Part shown: in pieces, positions 25,380 to 37,873 of the stretch
Position numbering within the stretch: position 1 is the first letter of the stretch
Layout: each line of letters opens with the position of its first letter
Source: Ianthella basta
Taxonomy: Eukaryota > Porifera > Demospongiae > Verongiida > Ianthellidae
Assembly (NCBI GenBank): GCA_964019415.1
Contig: OZ025885.1
Location: forward strand, 4,050,120-4,114,119
Direction of reading: 5' to 3'
Length of the DNA: 64,000 bases
Made by a program: the position numbers and the translations under genes
The notes under the pieces: model-generated
What the model was told of the DNA's origin: nothing
Seen by the model: only the letters and a program-made list of their open reading frames with translations
The model's database searches: none

Positions 25380-25818
25380 CTCAGTAAAATCTGATACCAA
25401 GCCCAAACATGAGAAGGATCCAGCTTATAGTGGAGTTACCCAGTCTCTATTCATTGAGGATAGCTATGAATAAACAGTGATGGTGGTGAAATTCCTGTTT
25501 ATTTATCCGTATATAGCTAGTTAGCTAGCTACATGCAGAACCACACATGCAACCCAGCTAGATTGTTTGTAGTGGATGTCTTTGGTAGGTTGTTTTTTAG
25601 CATCATAATAGTAGTATACGTACGTATACACTGTATGCATTATAAGTGCAGGCATTGCTGCAAGAGTACTATTGGTGCAAGTAACGGGAAATGGGGACAC
25701 CCCTCCTAAACCCTAACCCCATGCACGTGACCCTGGCTAACCACTTCTCGGAAGTGAGCAACACGGAAAAGGGGCGTGGCTAGCCAGTCCTCGAATGTGG
25801 GCGATTTCTCTATGCAAA

Positions 25819-28800
25819 ATGAAGACACGGAGCCCCTTCTGTTTGACTCTTCTATTCCTCCTCCTTCCTCTCTGCTATGCTCAATGTCCACTGGACGTTC
25901 CAGATGGACAAATAGTAAGCGCTCTCAACAGTGCTGGCCTTATACCTGAAGCTGATCCGTCCAAGTTCACCCTGCAAGACCTCACCTACCTCTGCTTCGT
26001 TCGCTCAACCACTGACAACACACGGTTCGATCAAGTGCGAGTCTCCATGCTGTACACCTACGACACGGCGACAGGCCAGTCAGCGCAAGTCACCTTCTCC
26101 GTGTGTCTTTTGTCGGTGTTCAGGTTCAACATGGCAGACGTTGGCGCCGTCACGCAAGACACCCACAACACCACGAACATGACGAGAGAGGACTGCCAAG
26201 ACTGTCTGGATAACAGCACATTTGCGAGACCCACTTTCTGTAGACGTAAGTATTGCTGAAGGAGGGAGCGCACGGACGTGCTCTTCAGGCGTTAATGTTC
26301 CACTTTGGTATAGCTATACCCTTTCTGATTCCCTTTCTCTACACAGTGGATGACCCCTGTGATGTAGCCCCATGTGCCAATGGTGGTACCTGCAATCGTA
26401 CTGGTCTGACTGACTTCTCATGTGCTTGTGATGGAAACTGGGGTGGAACAGTGTGTGACGGTGAGATAGCTACTTCATCTGCAATACTGTTTTGGTACTA
26501 TTGAAGTGCCCATCTGTGCCACGTCAATCTCAGCTGGATTATTCCACTGAGCTGGCCTGGTTTAATTTACACTCCTACAGTAGATTCACAATTTCTAGTC
26601 CTGTTTGACAATTGCACTCTGCACTCATCACATGAGTCAAGCTTGGAACAATAAATTTGCACATGATTAGATTGCCATTTGATGCTACTACGCATATGAG
26701 AGCATGCTGCTTCAAATATTTACTCGTGCGATTGAGTGCAAAGTGCACTCGGTATATATTGGGACAAGAAATTGTGAAATGACTATACTAATTAACACTC
26801 CTATCAAGGGCAGGTCCAGGGGTGTTTCCAAGGTTTCCAGAAACTGGTCAGATCACCTCTGGCTAGTATTTGCATGTATCAGTCTTATAATGTCTATGCT
26901 TCCTTCTAGCTATACCTTTATGCGTTGGAAACCAGTCATAAAGGTTTCTCGATCTGCCCTAGCCTATGCCTGCATCTCATTTGTTAGTGCTTGTGTCAGG
27001 TGTTTACAGTCAGTGAATGTTTGGCAGATCAATTTGCAATTAACTTTCATTTGTTTTGTACACAATGTGTACCCTTTGGTGATGTGTACACACACACCAT
27101 TGCAGCAGTCAATAGCTACCCATTTGAGTAATACAGTGGAACCTGTGGCAGCCACCTCTATAAACCAGCCAGCCTCCCTGGCCCAAATTTCATTAAACCA
27201 TTACAAACTACCTCTGTAGAGCAGCCACCTCTCTATTTTAGGTCAGTTAGAGATGGCCCATTGGTGGTTGTCATAGACAACTTCAACTGTAACTGCATTG
27301 GTTAAATTTGACTACTTACACATAGTCAGAGCTGCAATGCAATGCACAACAGTTGACATGTGGACACAAGTATATAGTGTCGCGTATGCGTAGTTGGACT
27401 GCTCCTCAGAAAGTTGTCTGGCTACAAAGACTAAGGATTATCGGGGCATTCTGACAATTGCATCGAATTCTGCAATCTTCTCAGCTGGCACGCTCATTTC
27501 ACTACAGCTGAGTGTTCCCGATACTGCTCGACATAATTCAAAGAACCATTTGTGCACAGTTCAGTCTGTTGTACCGAATTTGTTCCCATCACCACTTATC
27601 CACCCTTTTTAATGTACTGGAGATATGTATGATTTCTGACATTGCAGACACTCATTGCTATGCTTGTTTGATAGAAGTGAATTGACTGTGAGCAGATACT
27701 TAGAAGAATCATTCAATCAACCGAGGGGACCTTTTTGGCTTTGTACTCAGCTACATACAAACACCAAGAACCTGTAGTGTCAGATAGGTGTGTAGCAAAA
27801 GCAGTGACTCTGTGTGTGCCATTAAGTTGAATTATGTGATTTAGAGTGAGCGTGTGAGTGCTTAGCTATGATATTAAAGTGACATATTATGCTGATGCTA
27901 TATAGTTTAAATTGTGTGGTCTTTCGTGAGGTGTGGGGAGTGATGGGCTGCATACTCTACCTTCACTGTGTTTCATTCTGTTCACTTGCAATTTTGTGGG
28001 AGTGGAAGGACACTTGGTGTGTGAACCTGTACATGACTGTACACACCCAAATAACTTTCAGTTGGTCTCTCTATGAAAGAGTGTGCTTTGTTAAGGAACA
28101 CAGAACCTGCTTGACACTGTATGTCCTGTCTGTAGTTGTCATAAGGTTTCATTAAACTTGTTCCCCAACCCCTATAATCCTCCTACCTGCAGCTGGTGTG
28201 TGGGCAGGCAAGTAGGATCTGGCAGAACATGTATTTTAATATTTTGCTTCATAATCAATGTATAAAGGGCATTTATTGATAACAGTGGTGCAGCAATTGG
28301 ACACATAGTCGACACATCAGATGTACTGATGGTGTCGATGATGCAGACAAACGTTGATGTCATTGATGTCATGAATATTTGCCTGCCATGGGTCACTTCC
28401 GCAGTGTTGTAAAGCTGTTCGGATTTCAGACACTTGGTATCCTGCGTACAGTATGTGTCTTGCCACTACCCCTTATGGGCATTTTGAGGATTGCAGGCTT
28501 CACAGACTGCTCCTGTGACATCCAATAGACATTGTCTTTGTGCTTTCTTACAACTGTCCCCTTGTCACTGGTTTGGCTACCAAGATAAGCACTCACCTCA
28601 ATAGCTATTGGTGTGAAGTCAGTTTAGAGCTACAAGGTGACTGATTTAGACAAGCTTTGCCATTTCATGCATTCCAGCTAGACCTTATTACTTACGTTTC
28701 ATTTGTGCCCACACTCCAAGTCCAGCTAGAAAGTATAATGGTAGTAGCAGGACTATAGATGTTTAGGTACTAGCTGGAAGTTGGTGTTGTGAGATGCCTA

Positions 28801-31800
28801 GACTGTAGTTTCTTCCCTGGCTTTTTATCTTCAGCTTGTTCTGTGTTCTGTCAGAATGGAGGGACACTCAATACAAGTTCCTGTACATGTGTCTGTGCTA
28901 ATGGCTACAGTGGGGATACCTGTGGAGGTGAGTGTCCACTGAGTAGGTGTAGGTACAATCAATGATTCCAATTATTTGTTTGTAGCTAAGCCTCTAGCTG
29001 TCCTAGTGAGTGTCCACTTCATAGCGCATTAATTGCATTTCGGTGAATGAATGCGCAGCATAATTGATGGTGCTCTGCATGGGTTAGTACATCATTAAGC
29101 ACTGTTTGTAAATTAACTAGTGTATAAAATTCCTTTAGAATTAACAGGGATTTAGGAATGGCCAGCAGGAAAAGCACAGAAACAAGCAACAGTAACTCAA
29201 CATCAGGATAAACCACATTGTTGTGAAGTTCACTATGTATTCCTAATGTCCTTGTATGCTACATGGGCCCAAATGTCTAGCTAGCTAGTCCCATGTATGT
29301 AGCTACAAGAAAATTAGGAATGCATAGCGAACTCACAGCAATGTGGTTTATCATGGTGTTGAGTTACTGTTGCTTGTTTCTATACTTTTTCTGCTGACCA
29401 TTCCAAAATTCCTTTCAATTCCAAAGGAATTTTTACACACTAGTTTGTACAGTTGTTGGATATCCAAATGAGTATGGTTACATCAGATTGATACCTGCCC
29501 TGACTAATACCCCTTCCTTTAATTAGCTGAAGATTGTGCAGAGCATCAAGCACAGTTATGCCACTTCAGATGAAGTGGCTGCTGTGTACCGTATACCAGC
29601 GCAATAAAATGGTGGCATTGGGGTATCTTTAAAGCACGGGAAGGACAAATTTCCTGCCCGCTCCAGTGCTGTACTTATCAGATTGCCATTGGTGCTCAGA
29701 TCCTAGTCCTTGACCTAGTTATGTAAGTCCTAGTACACGACTTGGGTCTGTAGATGCCCTGTGTCGTGCACTAGGAGCGTGCAAAAGTTCTGTGGGAAGA
29801 AGAATAATAGCTGGTGTTTTCAGATTGGAGGCGTAGATGTTCTTTTGAGAGCTTGGCCACTGTATCAGAGATGAGTCAGTCAAGCCCCAGGCCCACCAAT
29901 ACTTGCTGCAGAGAATCTCAGTGGCTGTGCAGTGGGGGAACTCGGTGGCAGTGCTCGGCACTTCCTTTCCAGATGATTTTGACTTAATCTATTCTCAATT
30001 ACACTCATTTTTGCAAGTAGGTGCACCCTAGGGCACCAGTTATAAATTGCTCTATGGACTAGCCTGCATGAATTCTTTTTAGGATTTTAGTGTGTTTCAA
30101 TCATTTATTATTATTAATTGCAATTTAGTATTATCCTTTCACTGCTATATATTACTTTACATATATTATCTCTTGTTTTGTGCTTGATTTATAGGATAAT
30201 ATGAAAAGAACATAAGGGGTATGAGCAGCCTATGACGCTTTTCTCTTACGTGCACTCCAGGTTGCCTTTGGGTACGCTGCCGTCGTCAATACATCAAAAG
30301 AAGCCTATCCATTGCCTTTAATTGTTCTTTGCCACTGCCGTTTGGCTAGTTTCACTGAAGCACCCTAATACATTAAGATAGGAGAAGTCATTTTGAGCCG
30401 GGCACATTCCTAAATAGATGTCACGAGCATGACATCTGATAGACGGCATTAATAGTTTCTCTGTAGCTGCTTTGGAATTAGTCAATCCCACAATCAACTT
30501 GTATTTCTCTGTAAAGTTAATATCTGCAACATGCATCATGAAAACATTATGAGCACATGCAAGTAGAAGAAGGCATGAATAATATGTGAGCGGATTTGAC
30601 AAAAAGCCCACTTGTCGCTTTTTGTCAATTTTGAGTTAGTGGTACTGGGTGGAAGTACAGTAGATGAGCTGTTCATTGCACTTTGTTGTGCTTCAATAGC
30701 TGCTCCCGTTCCTGAGATACGCTCACTCAAAGTATGAAAATATGCCTGGTGCAATTATGAGAAAACATCCCGTAACCCTATATATCCGTAAATATGGTGA
30801 CGGCATAACTACTCTTCCTGGTTTGAAGCGCAGGAAAGGACTACGGGTTTCAAACTTGGCCAGGGTTTTGGACGATACCACAGGTACGAAAGACTTAAAA
30901 TTCGAATTTATTGGAAACATCACTTGGTTGCATGTTTTTGTCTTTAGTGACACTTTATACATAGGGCAAGTGGCCCCTTTCGTCAAATCCGCTCACATAT
31001 GTCAAACTGAGCTATTACGCAGATCAATTCTTCCAGAAGAGTAACTTCAGAAAATCTTTCCTTTCACAGATATTTATGTGCGTGCCCACATACGTACATA
31101 TGTACCTAGTCTCACGCGCCAGTCCCCTGCTGGCTATACAAATACCATATTGAAGGAAGCAGCTAAAGATAGTGTGCAGTGCATACGTACATACATTTTA
31201 CACCTGTGTCATTGAGGTATCCAAGCTCAGTCTTTACTTAGTTTTAGCATGGCTTGGCAAATCAATACCCAGTGTGTGTCTCAGTTCTTACAACTGTCAC
31301 TCTTGTCACTGGTTTGGCTACCAAGATAAGCACTCACCTCAATAACTGCTGGTGTGAAGTCAGTTTATAGCTGCAAGGTGACCGATTGAGGCAAGGTTTG
31401 GCACTTCATGCATTTCAGCTAGACCTTACTTTCGTGCCTGCACTCCAAGTCTAGCTAGAAAGTATAATGGTAGCAGCAGGACTATAGATGTTTAGGTACT
31501 AGCTGAAAGTTGGTGTGGTGAGATGCCCAGATTGAAGTTTCTTCCCTGGCTTTTTATCTTCAGCCTGTGCTCAGCCTGTGACATGTCAGAATGGAGGAGC
31601 CCTCGATACAAGTTCCTGTACGTGTGCCTGTGCAGATGGCTACAATGGGACAACTTGTGAAAGTGAGTCAAGGTCCCCGATACTTTTCCTTCCCTCAGTG
31701 TCTGCCCATAATGAAGCTCACCAAATAAGGACTAAATGGGTGGTGTTGCAGTTAACTCATTGAACTTAACTGTTCATTGCTGAAATGTGAAGTTTGTCAG

Positions 31801-34126
31801 GTACCTTATGGGTTGTATAGCACTGTAGGAGATGACATGTGTACTATTGTAAAGAACAGTCTGAAATGCTGTTTTCCGTGAATATGTATGTCCTTCCTCT
31901 GCTACAGCTTGTAGCCGGATGTGTCAGAATGGAGAGACACTGAATGAAGGAACCTGCACTTGTTCCTGTGTTGGTGGCTTCACTAGGTCTAACTGTGAAA
32001 GTGAGCATGTAGAGAGGATGGTACTTACACTGAGTAAATATTCAATCATTCCAATATGTTTGTATAGTTATAATGCATTCTTAATCTCCAGCTGTGCTAT
32101 ACACTTGTAGTTAACTCGCTTGCAGTACTCTATGACATGTGCCTCATCTCCTCTGTCTGTTGTCAGCTGTTACAACAGGTTGTGGGATTACCCTGTCAGT
32201 AGGATGCATTATTGGTGAGCCGAGTGTGTGATGGGTTTATTTAGACCTTTTAGAGTCAGTTGTCCACATCTGTACTCGTATCTGGGAATTGCTAACAAGA
32301 TTTTATACAGATTTGTATGCATACTAATGGTATACAGTAATTATAAATTTAGCATTGATATGGATCATGAGCTAAAGATTTTAAATCAATAAACTGCATA
32401 AGTTTGTGTATAATATCTTGCTTTTGCCTCCGGTGCCCAGTGTGGACAGCCAACCCAATACCATCTGTAATTCTATCGGCATGTTTGACTATAATTATGT
32501 ATGTACATGAAACAATATAATAGCTGGAGGGGTTGTGCAAGGTGATGTCTCTTCATATGCAGTATAAATATAGGTTATACCAAGATCCGAGGTGTCTACG
32601 GGATTTAAAACACCGTGGGAAACCGATTACTATAGAGTCCTGCGCGCGAAGCGCAAGGGCCTCTATATCGGTTTCCTAGGTGTTCTAAATCCAGTAGACA
32701 CCGAAGGAGCTCGGTATAAGGTGTTTAGACTATGATAGCAACCAGCATCAATACGGGGAAGGACCGCGCTGGCCAGTTCTGCTGAGAAATGACGACAAAA
32801 GGTAGCCGAGTAGTCAAACGGCAGCGTAAACTGCGCGTAAACAACCCTGCGAAGCCCAGCTGCCGTGAAGTACCTTGGAACATTGCTAAAGTTAATTTCG
32901 CTTCAAGCTTGTCGCAGCTACGTGGTCACAAGTTTGCCTTAAAGCGCCAGAAGCTACCAGAGGTGGTATAAGATGAGTCAGAGGTACTGTAGTATAAGTG
33001 AATCAGAGGTGGTATAAGTGATTTAGAACACCTCCGTTGGACCAATCAGATTACAGCAATTTGTTGCATCATGGTCTAAGTGTATCTGGATGCATTATAG
33101 TGCAAGTTAACTTGACATCTAGCCTTGTTCCCAGGTTGTCAGTGTCAATTAGTGCATGTGCGAAAAGGACAGCCCGGGAACCACTGTCCCATGCCTCCCC
33201 AAAAATCTATTCCAGAGGCTCTGGAAAACACTACATCTATTCCATAAATCTAGGCGAAGACAAGCAGGTGAATCATCTAATGGCTAGCACAGAAACGCTG
33301 AGAACAGTTGGAACAGGTCCAGTTTGGGTAGACAATTACCGATGTTAGTCAGCTCACTCAAATACTTTGATTTGCCTTGCCTGTAATTTTCATACACTAC
33401 GCACAGAAAAGAAAGGAAGCTCATACGGTTCCTGGTTAAGTTGAATGTGCGCCAACAATGTAGAGCTGTCTGACTCTCCATCACATTCCAGAATAGCATT
33501 GCTTTATCTGCTATAGCACGATGAGCCATTCCACCCTGGCTCTGCTATGAGTGCAAATGAATGGCATATTATCCGGAGCGAGGAAGCTTCCAGAAGCTTA
33601 CTCTTCATGAAGGTCATGGTCATGACCTAGGACATGACCATGCTACCAAGCTATGTCCTCTCTAAGGCTCCTGCATTAGAGAGGCTAGCAACTCAAGCTG
33701 AAGCCTGTACAAGATAGTTGTTGCTGGGTGATCTTTGCACATGCGCTAATAGTGCTTCCGGGGCCATCTGTTCTGCCCCCTCACTAATTGATACAGACAG
33801 CTTGGGAATGAGCTACTTGACATCTGCGTAGCTAATAGGTGATGTTGTGTTGATTAACATAATTTTATTAATGTATTTTGGTGAACACCTAATGGATCAT
33901 TAACTACGTATGTCTACCTCATTTCCTCCCATTGCCAGGAATTGTTATAGGCTGTCTCATTGCAGCCGCTATACTTGCCATCATTGTGGTTATTGCAATA
34001 CTTGCTGTGTACTTTCTTGTGAGGCGGAAGGAGAATAAAGTGGGTGTCAATGGGAAAGAAGAAGGTGATAAAATAAATATGATCAATGCTGAGAAGAAGG
34101 ATGCAAAACCAGGGGTTCATGCATAG
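25819..34126 (+). CDS. Gene D: type I membrane protein, novel N-terminal domain plus four EGF domains
   Basis: Seven exons join in frame to 353 residues, all junctions phase 1: 25819-26245, 26347-26460, 28835-28927, 31564-31662, 31908-32000, 32167-32214, 33939-34126. Exon 1 gives a signal peptide (CLTLLFLLLPLCYAQ) and the six-cysteine domain shared with gene C. I chose ATG 25819 over 25795 because it aligns with the gene C start and leaves a normal signal peptide. Exon 2 is a canonical EGF (C-x4-C-x5-C-x9-C-x-C-x8-C). Exons 3-5 are the C-x-C-x-C variant seen in genes A and B; exon 4 has two extra residues between the first two cysteines. Exon 6 is the spacer and exon 7 the transmembrane helix with a charged tail ending AKPGVHA. 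It is likely a surface receptor or adhesion protein; its ligand is unknown. Confidence 0.85.
27134..27289. mobile_element. MITE with CAGTGGAACCTG ends, copy 1
   Basis: It starts TA-CAGTGGAACCTG and ends CAACTG-TA, flanked by TA, in an intron of gene D. Two more copies lie at 49613-49784 and 56745-56911. Ends and TA duplication fit a non-autonomous Tc1/pogo-type element. Confidence 0.55.
28540..31563 (+). repeat. Duplicated intron segment preceding EGF exons of gene D
   Basis: The stretch before the EGF exon at 28835 (about 28546-28834) is repeated before the EGF exon at 31564 (about 31281-31563), and also resembles 19966-20160 in gene C. This shows an exon-plus-intron duplication within gene D. 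Confidence 0.65.
30583..30999. mobile_element. Inverted-repeat flanked segment in gene D intron
   Basis: TATGTGAGCGGATTTGAC at 30583-30600 is the exact reverse complement of 30982-30999, with weaker complementarity continuing about 15 bp inward. The interior has open frames of 70-100 codons on both strands with no recognised domain. A 12-bp hairpin (TTGACAAAAAGC / GCTTTTTGTCAA) overlaps the left repeat. This fits a small DNA transposon or a remnant of one. Confidence 0.45.
32260..32545 (+). repeat. Dispersed repeat, copy 2 of 3
   Basis: Homologous to 20377-20660 and, more weakly, to 50200-50460. It lies in the intron between the spacer and transmembrane exons of gene D. Confidence 0.5.
32591..32702. 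repeat. 112-bp foldback element
   Basis: GGTGTCTACGGGATTTAAAA at the left pairs with the complementary CTAAATCCAGTAGACACC at the right. A second inner stem pairs AAACCGAT with ATCGGTTT. Related but less palindromic sequence occurs in gene A (about 2700-2790) and gene B (about 12080-12180). Confidence 0.6.
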
Positions 34127-35432
34127 ACAAGGAGGATAAAGTTGTGATGGACTTTGCTTAGCATAAACGTCGTCCTTTTAGCTACATATTCATGTTTTGT
34201 ACACCTACTTACATATATACTTACGTATACCCAAACACGCTTTCCTGATAAGCATTATGTACATACCTGTTCTTGAAGAACAGGTGTATCCTTGTTGTAT
34301 TCAGTTTTTGTCAACTACCATGCATCAGTTTAGTGTGCAATGCCATGTACACTTTTACATTAAAACGTTGCTTGGCTAGTCATATAGCCACTTTATGCAC
34401 ATAACATTGTATAACTGTCTTTTGGCCTGTAAGCATGGCTTCCAGTGATGGATAAGTATCCAAATTAATTGACTGATTGATTGCTTGACAGTAGTAATAG
34501 GTATATAATCAGCAATGTTCCAAGGGTACACCCTATAAGTACTAGTGCCTGTGCCTATCAATCCATTAGTACAGTTGTAGTGGTAGTAGTATTGTATAGT
34601 CAGTCGTTGCCTTCAAATAGCTAGTGTTTTGACTGTATTTCCTTGGTAGTGAAGAGAGTCAGTCACAACGTACACATGCTGCATGTGTGCGTGTGTAGTC
34701 TGTAATAGTGTAATTGCCCTTAGAGATATACCTATAATGCTAAAACATGCCAGCATTATTTATCTGGACCTAGTCAGGTCAGGCCAGGGAAACTTATTTC
34801 GAGTGCATGGAATTCTTTGACTGACATACAAAATTGCATACATGTATTGAATGTTGAGTTCAACATGGTAGTGACTCAAGGAGACACAGTCATGGTTTAA
34901 CAAGACATGTGGTGATCACAAAAATATAGTAAGCCCCCCATCTGTGCATGGCATGGTACGGTGCTGTGGTTGTGAATGGTGTGGTCCGGGGCGACAAGCT
35001 GCAGCTGCTGTAGGTATATAGGGAATGGATGCATACTGTTGACAGCCTTGAAGACATGCTAGGCCAGGTGCAGTTTGCCCCACAATTAAGGAAGGAGTTG
35101 AGAGACACCGGGTTCTTTAAATTCCTAGCTTGCATTGCACTGCAGAGTATATAGGATTGTCATTGATGTAGAATATACGTAACTGGGCATACCACCATGC
35201 ACACAGTGCAAGTTGCAGTATGCATGTGCGTATGGGACGGTCTAGCTAGCCACAAGAGTAGTCCAACATAGTGAGGTAGTCTAGCCAGCTAGACCGTCCT
35301 ACCAAGCGTCCAACCATAGATACTCCTTATCTTTGGTCCAACGAGCTAGACCTCGCGTTAAGGTGTTAACGGAAGTAATCGCCGCGGGAGGGTCTAGCTA
35401 GCCAGACTATACGTTCTGAATATAGGAACCTC
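34127..35432. other. Spacer between gene D and the transposon
   Basis: This is gene D 3' flank followed by AT-rich DNA. At 35235-35299 a foldback pairs GGACGGTCTAGCT with AGCTAGACCGTCC, and a second pair (AGCTAGACC ... GGTCTAGCT) lies at about 35343-35400. No coding sequence is supported. Confidence 0.5.
34359..34364 (+). promoter_or_regulatory. Candidate polyadenylation signal of gene D
   Basis: ATTAAA lies about 235 bp after the gene D stop, in the same context as the gene C signal at 22021-22026. Confidence 0.4.
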
Positions 35433-35560
35433 TGTTACGCCGCAAAACGGAACAGCCCCAAAACGGGTACAATAATGATATGCGCAATATTCATAGCGCG
35501 ATAATTATATTCATTGCAAGAGGTCGCATACCACTCGCAAGGTACAATGAATTGCGTAAC
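35433..35560 (+). repeat. Left terminal inverted repeat of the Ginger-like element
   Basis: 128 bp, beginning TGTTACGCCGCAAAACGG and ending ATTGCGTAAC. It is the reverse complement of 39626-39754 with one inserted base and a few substitutions. Confidence 0.9.
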
Positions 35561-35938
35561 TTATTAGTCTAACGTGCTACTTGCGTGAGGATGCCTCGCA
35601 GGCTCGAGTTTGCAGGCGCGCATGCAAGGGAAAGGTGCTTTCTGCGCGAGGGGATATTAATGACCTTAGGCCTAGTAGGTAATACACCTAGCCATAGATT
35701 AGAGTGGCAGCTAGCATGCATGGCATTTACACCAGCACCTGTTCACTGCCATCCATAGTCGGCTGAAGCTGCTAATGTGCTAATATGAACTGGTTGCTAT
35801 TGAGGATGATGCTTAACAAGCATAAAAACAAATGCCCACACACTGCATATATAAGGACACAGCACTAGTAGGCTGCCTTCTGATGTGTCAAATCTAATCC
35901 AAGCACACTTTGGAAGTGATTCGAGACTGCCATTGATC

Positions 35939-37873
35939 ATGAGGAACTGTAATTGGAGGAAGGCAATTGCCCTTCTGGCAATATTGTACCTCTTTGTGGG
36001 TATATCTCCCTGGGTGATTGCTGCTGAGATGTTTGATTTCCCTTTGTGAGTGAATTGCCAGCCATACTGTTGTCCAATGCAGTACATAACATGCTACAAT
36101 ACAGCACATGCAGTTGGCTATACTCATTATTTGTAGCATGCATACTTGAATTATGCCCCTTATTCATACATGCAGGGCTTTATGCATACTGTGGGCAGTC
36201 CTTGTCTATCAGCTGACACCTCCAATCTGTGTGGTTGTGGTGTCCATGTTGTTGCCATGTGTAGCAGATGAAATATTGCGCCACAAAGAAGCCCATTGGT
36301 AAGATACCAGCAACTGGAATGTATGCTCCTATACGCATGCGAGTCATAGCATGTAGTGTTCGATTAATGTGTGTTCCATAATCTGTTAGGGCACTATTTG
36401 CTCTGGTGATGTGTTGTGCTTTGCAGCACATGCGAAGTCACTTGAAGTGGGCCCAGAAAAGCTTCTACATTCATCAGAAGAGGATCCGGAGGTACATATA
36501 CTGAGCTGTGTAAAATTAAATGCGCATGTACTATATAATAGCTATTGGTATGTATGATTGTATGTATGCATGTATATTTACAAATGTATGCATGCATATA
36601 TTGCACAATGTTAAGTGAATGTTCTATGTACATATTCAGAATTCCAAAGTACCGTTACGAGAGGTGCCATTATGGTGGTGGCCAGTCCACATCTGCATCT
36701 GCGGATGAGGATGACAAGAGTGAACATGACGTGGCCAGCAAAAGACGCATGGCTGCCCCTCATGCCATTGGTGATGCAACATACACTGAGCTGGTGAAGA
36801 TGCTGAAAAGTGAGTCAAGTGTTTCATTTCGTGATATGACATTGCCCGCAAAAAGTGCTTATAGGTTGTTGCATAGGCATAAAAATCAATTGGTTGTGGA
36901 TACGGTTTTCGACCCCCTTGAGGGAAGTGAGAGAGAGAGGGTTTGTTACATTCCTGCATGTGACCCTACACGAAAGCTAATTCTACTTCGACACAGTGAG
37001 GTGGACAGAGCCATTAACTTGTACTATGAGAGATCCAAAGGCGATGGAGCTAGAAAGCTGTACAAAACCATAACACAGGTATTTTGCGGTGTAAGTGAAC
37101 GGAAGATTCAAGCTGCCTTGAATCGTTCCACTAAGCGTCAGGAATTGAAACCCACATTCAGCAATAAGTCCCCTTTGAAACCAGTACAAGCATCTAGTGC
37201 ATGGCAACAGGTACAGGCTGATCTAGTGAGCATGGAGCACATGCCTGGCACTGTTGGGGAAACAACATACAAGTATGTTCTATCTGTCATAGACGTATTC
37301 AGCCGCTTCCTAATTCTAAGACCAGTTACCTCTAAATCAGCATCAGAGATAGCTGACATTTTGACTGGGATTTTCGCAGAACATGGGGCACCACAGAGAT
37401 TTCAAACTGATCAGGGTACTGAGTTCAAAGGAGCAGTTGAAGCCTTGATGTCCAAGTTGAAGGTACATATAATCAGGTCTAGGCCATATCACCCACAGTC
37501 TCAAGGTAAAGATGAACGTTCGCACCGAACATGGAAAGACTACCTTTCACATGACCTCAAAGAAGACCCACAAACTAATTGGGTTACAAAGCACCCACCC
37601 AGAAGAACCCAAAAGCACCCAATTGCACTAAATTATCACAGAGTGGTCTACCATACTGACCATGCCACCAACATGCCTACATGCAAGCTGCATCAGGTCC
37701 GTTCCCTATTTGGGTTAACTAACGCAAAAGGGGTACGGGCACACAGCACCCACCCAGAAGAACCCAAAAGCACCCAATTGCACCAAATTATCACAGAGTG
37801 GTCTACCATACTGACCATGCCACCAACATGCCTACATGCAAGCTGCATCAGGTCCGTTCCCTATTTGGGTTAG
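35939..37873 (+). CDS. Ginger-like integrase/transposase, with possible membrane-segment exons upstream
   Basis: The core exon (36640-37873) encodes an rve-type integrase. The candidate catalytic residues are Asp at 37220 (ADLVSM), Asp at 37409 (TDQGTEF) and Glu at 37514 (KDERSHRTWK), spaced D-x62-D-x34-E, with a YHPQSQG motif. An N-terminal Ser/Asp-rich stretch precedes it. Three upstream exons join in frame by GT-AG borders at phase 2: 35939-36045, 36176-36298, 36390-36491. They encode hydrophobic segments (for example AIALLAILYLFVGISPWVIA) that look like transporter helices rather than transposase. The reading frame runs past the integrase into a 155-bp tandem array and stops at 37871-37873, so the natural C-terminus is probably replaced. 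Integrase assignment is strong; the upstream exons are inference. Confidence 0.65.

Larger units (their letters stand above)
21817..25818. other. Intergenic region between genes C and D
   Basis: It holds the gene C 3' flank (about 22140-22260 resembles 34480-34590 after gene D), a tRNA-like SINE fragment at about 22870-22950, a degraded coding-like stretch at 23400-23690, a candidate Helitron end at 25101 and a GT microsatellite at 25297-25379. No intact gene is seen. Confidence 0.5.

Noticed and set aside
25146-25473. Thr/His and Cys/Val frames
   Set aside because: Microsatellite translation.
26704-27219. 171-codon plus-strand frame in gene D
   Set aside because: It lies in an intron and crosses a MITE; composition is not protein-like.
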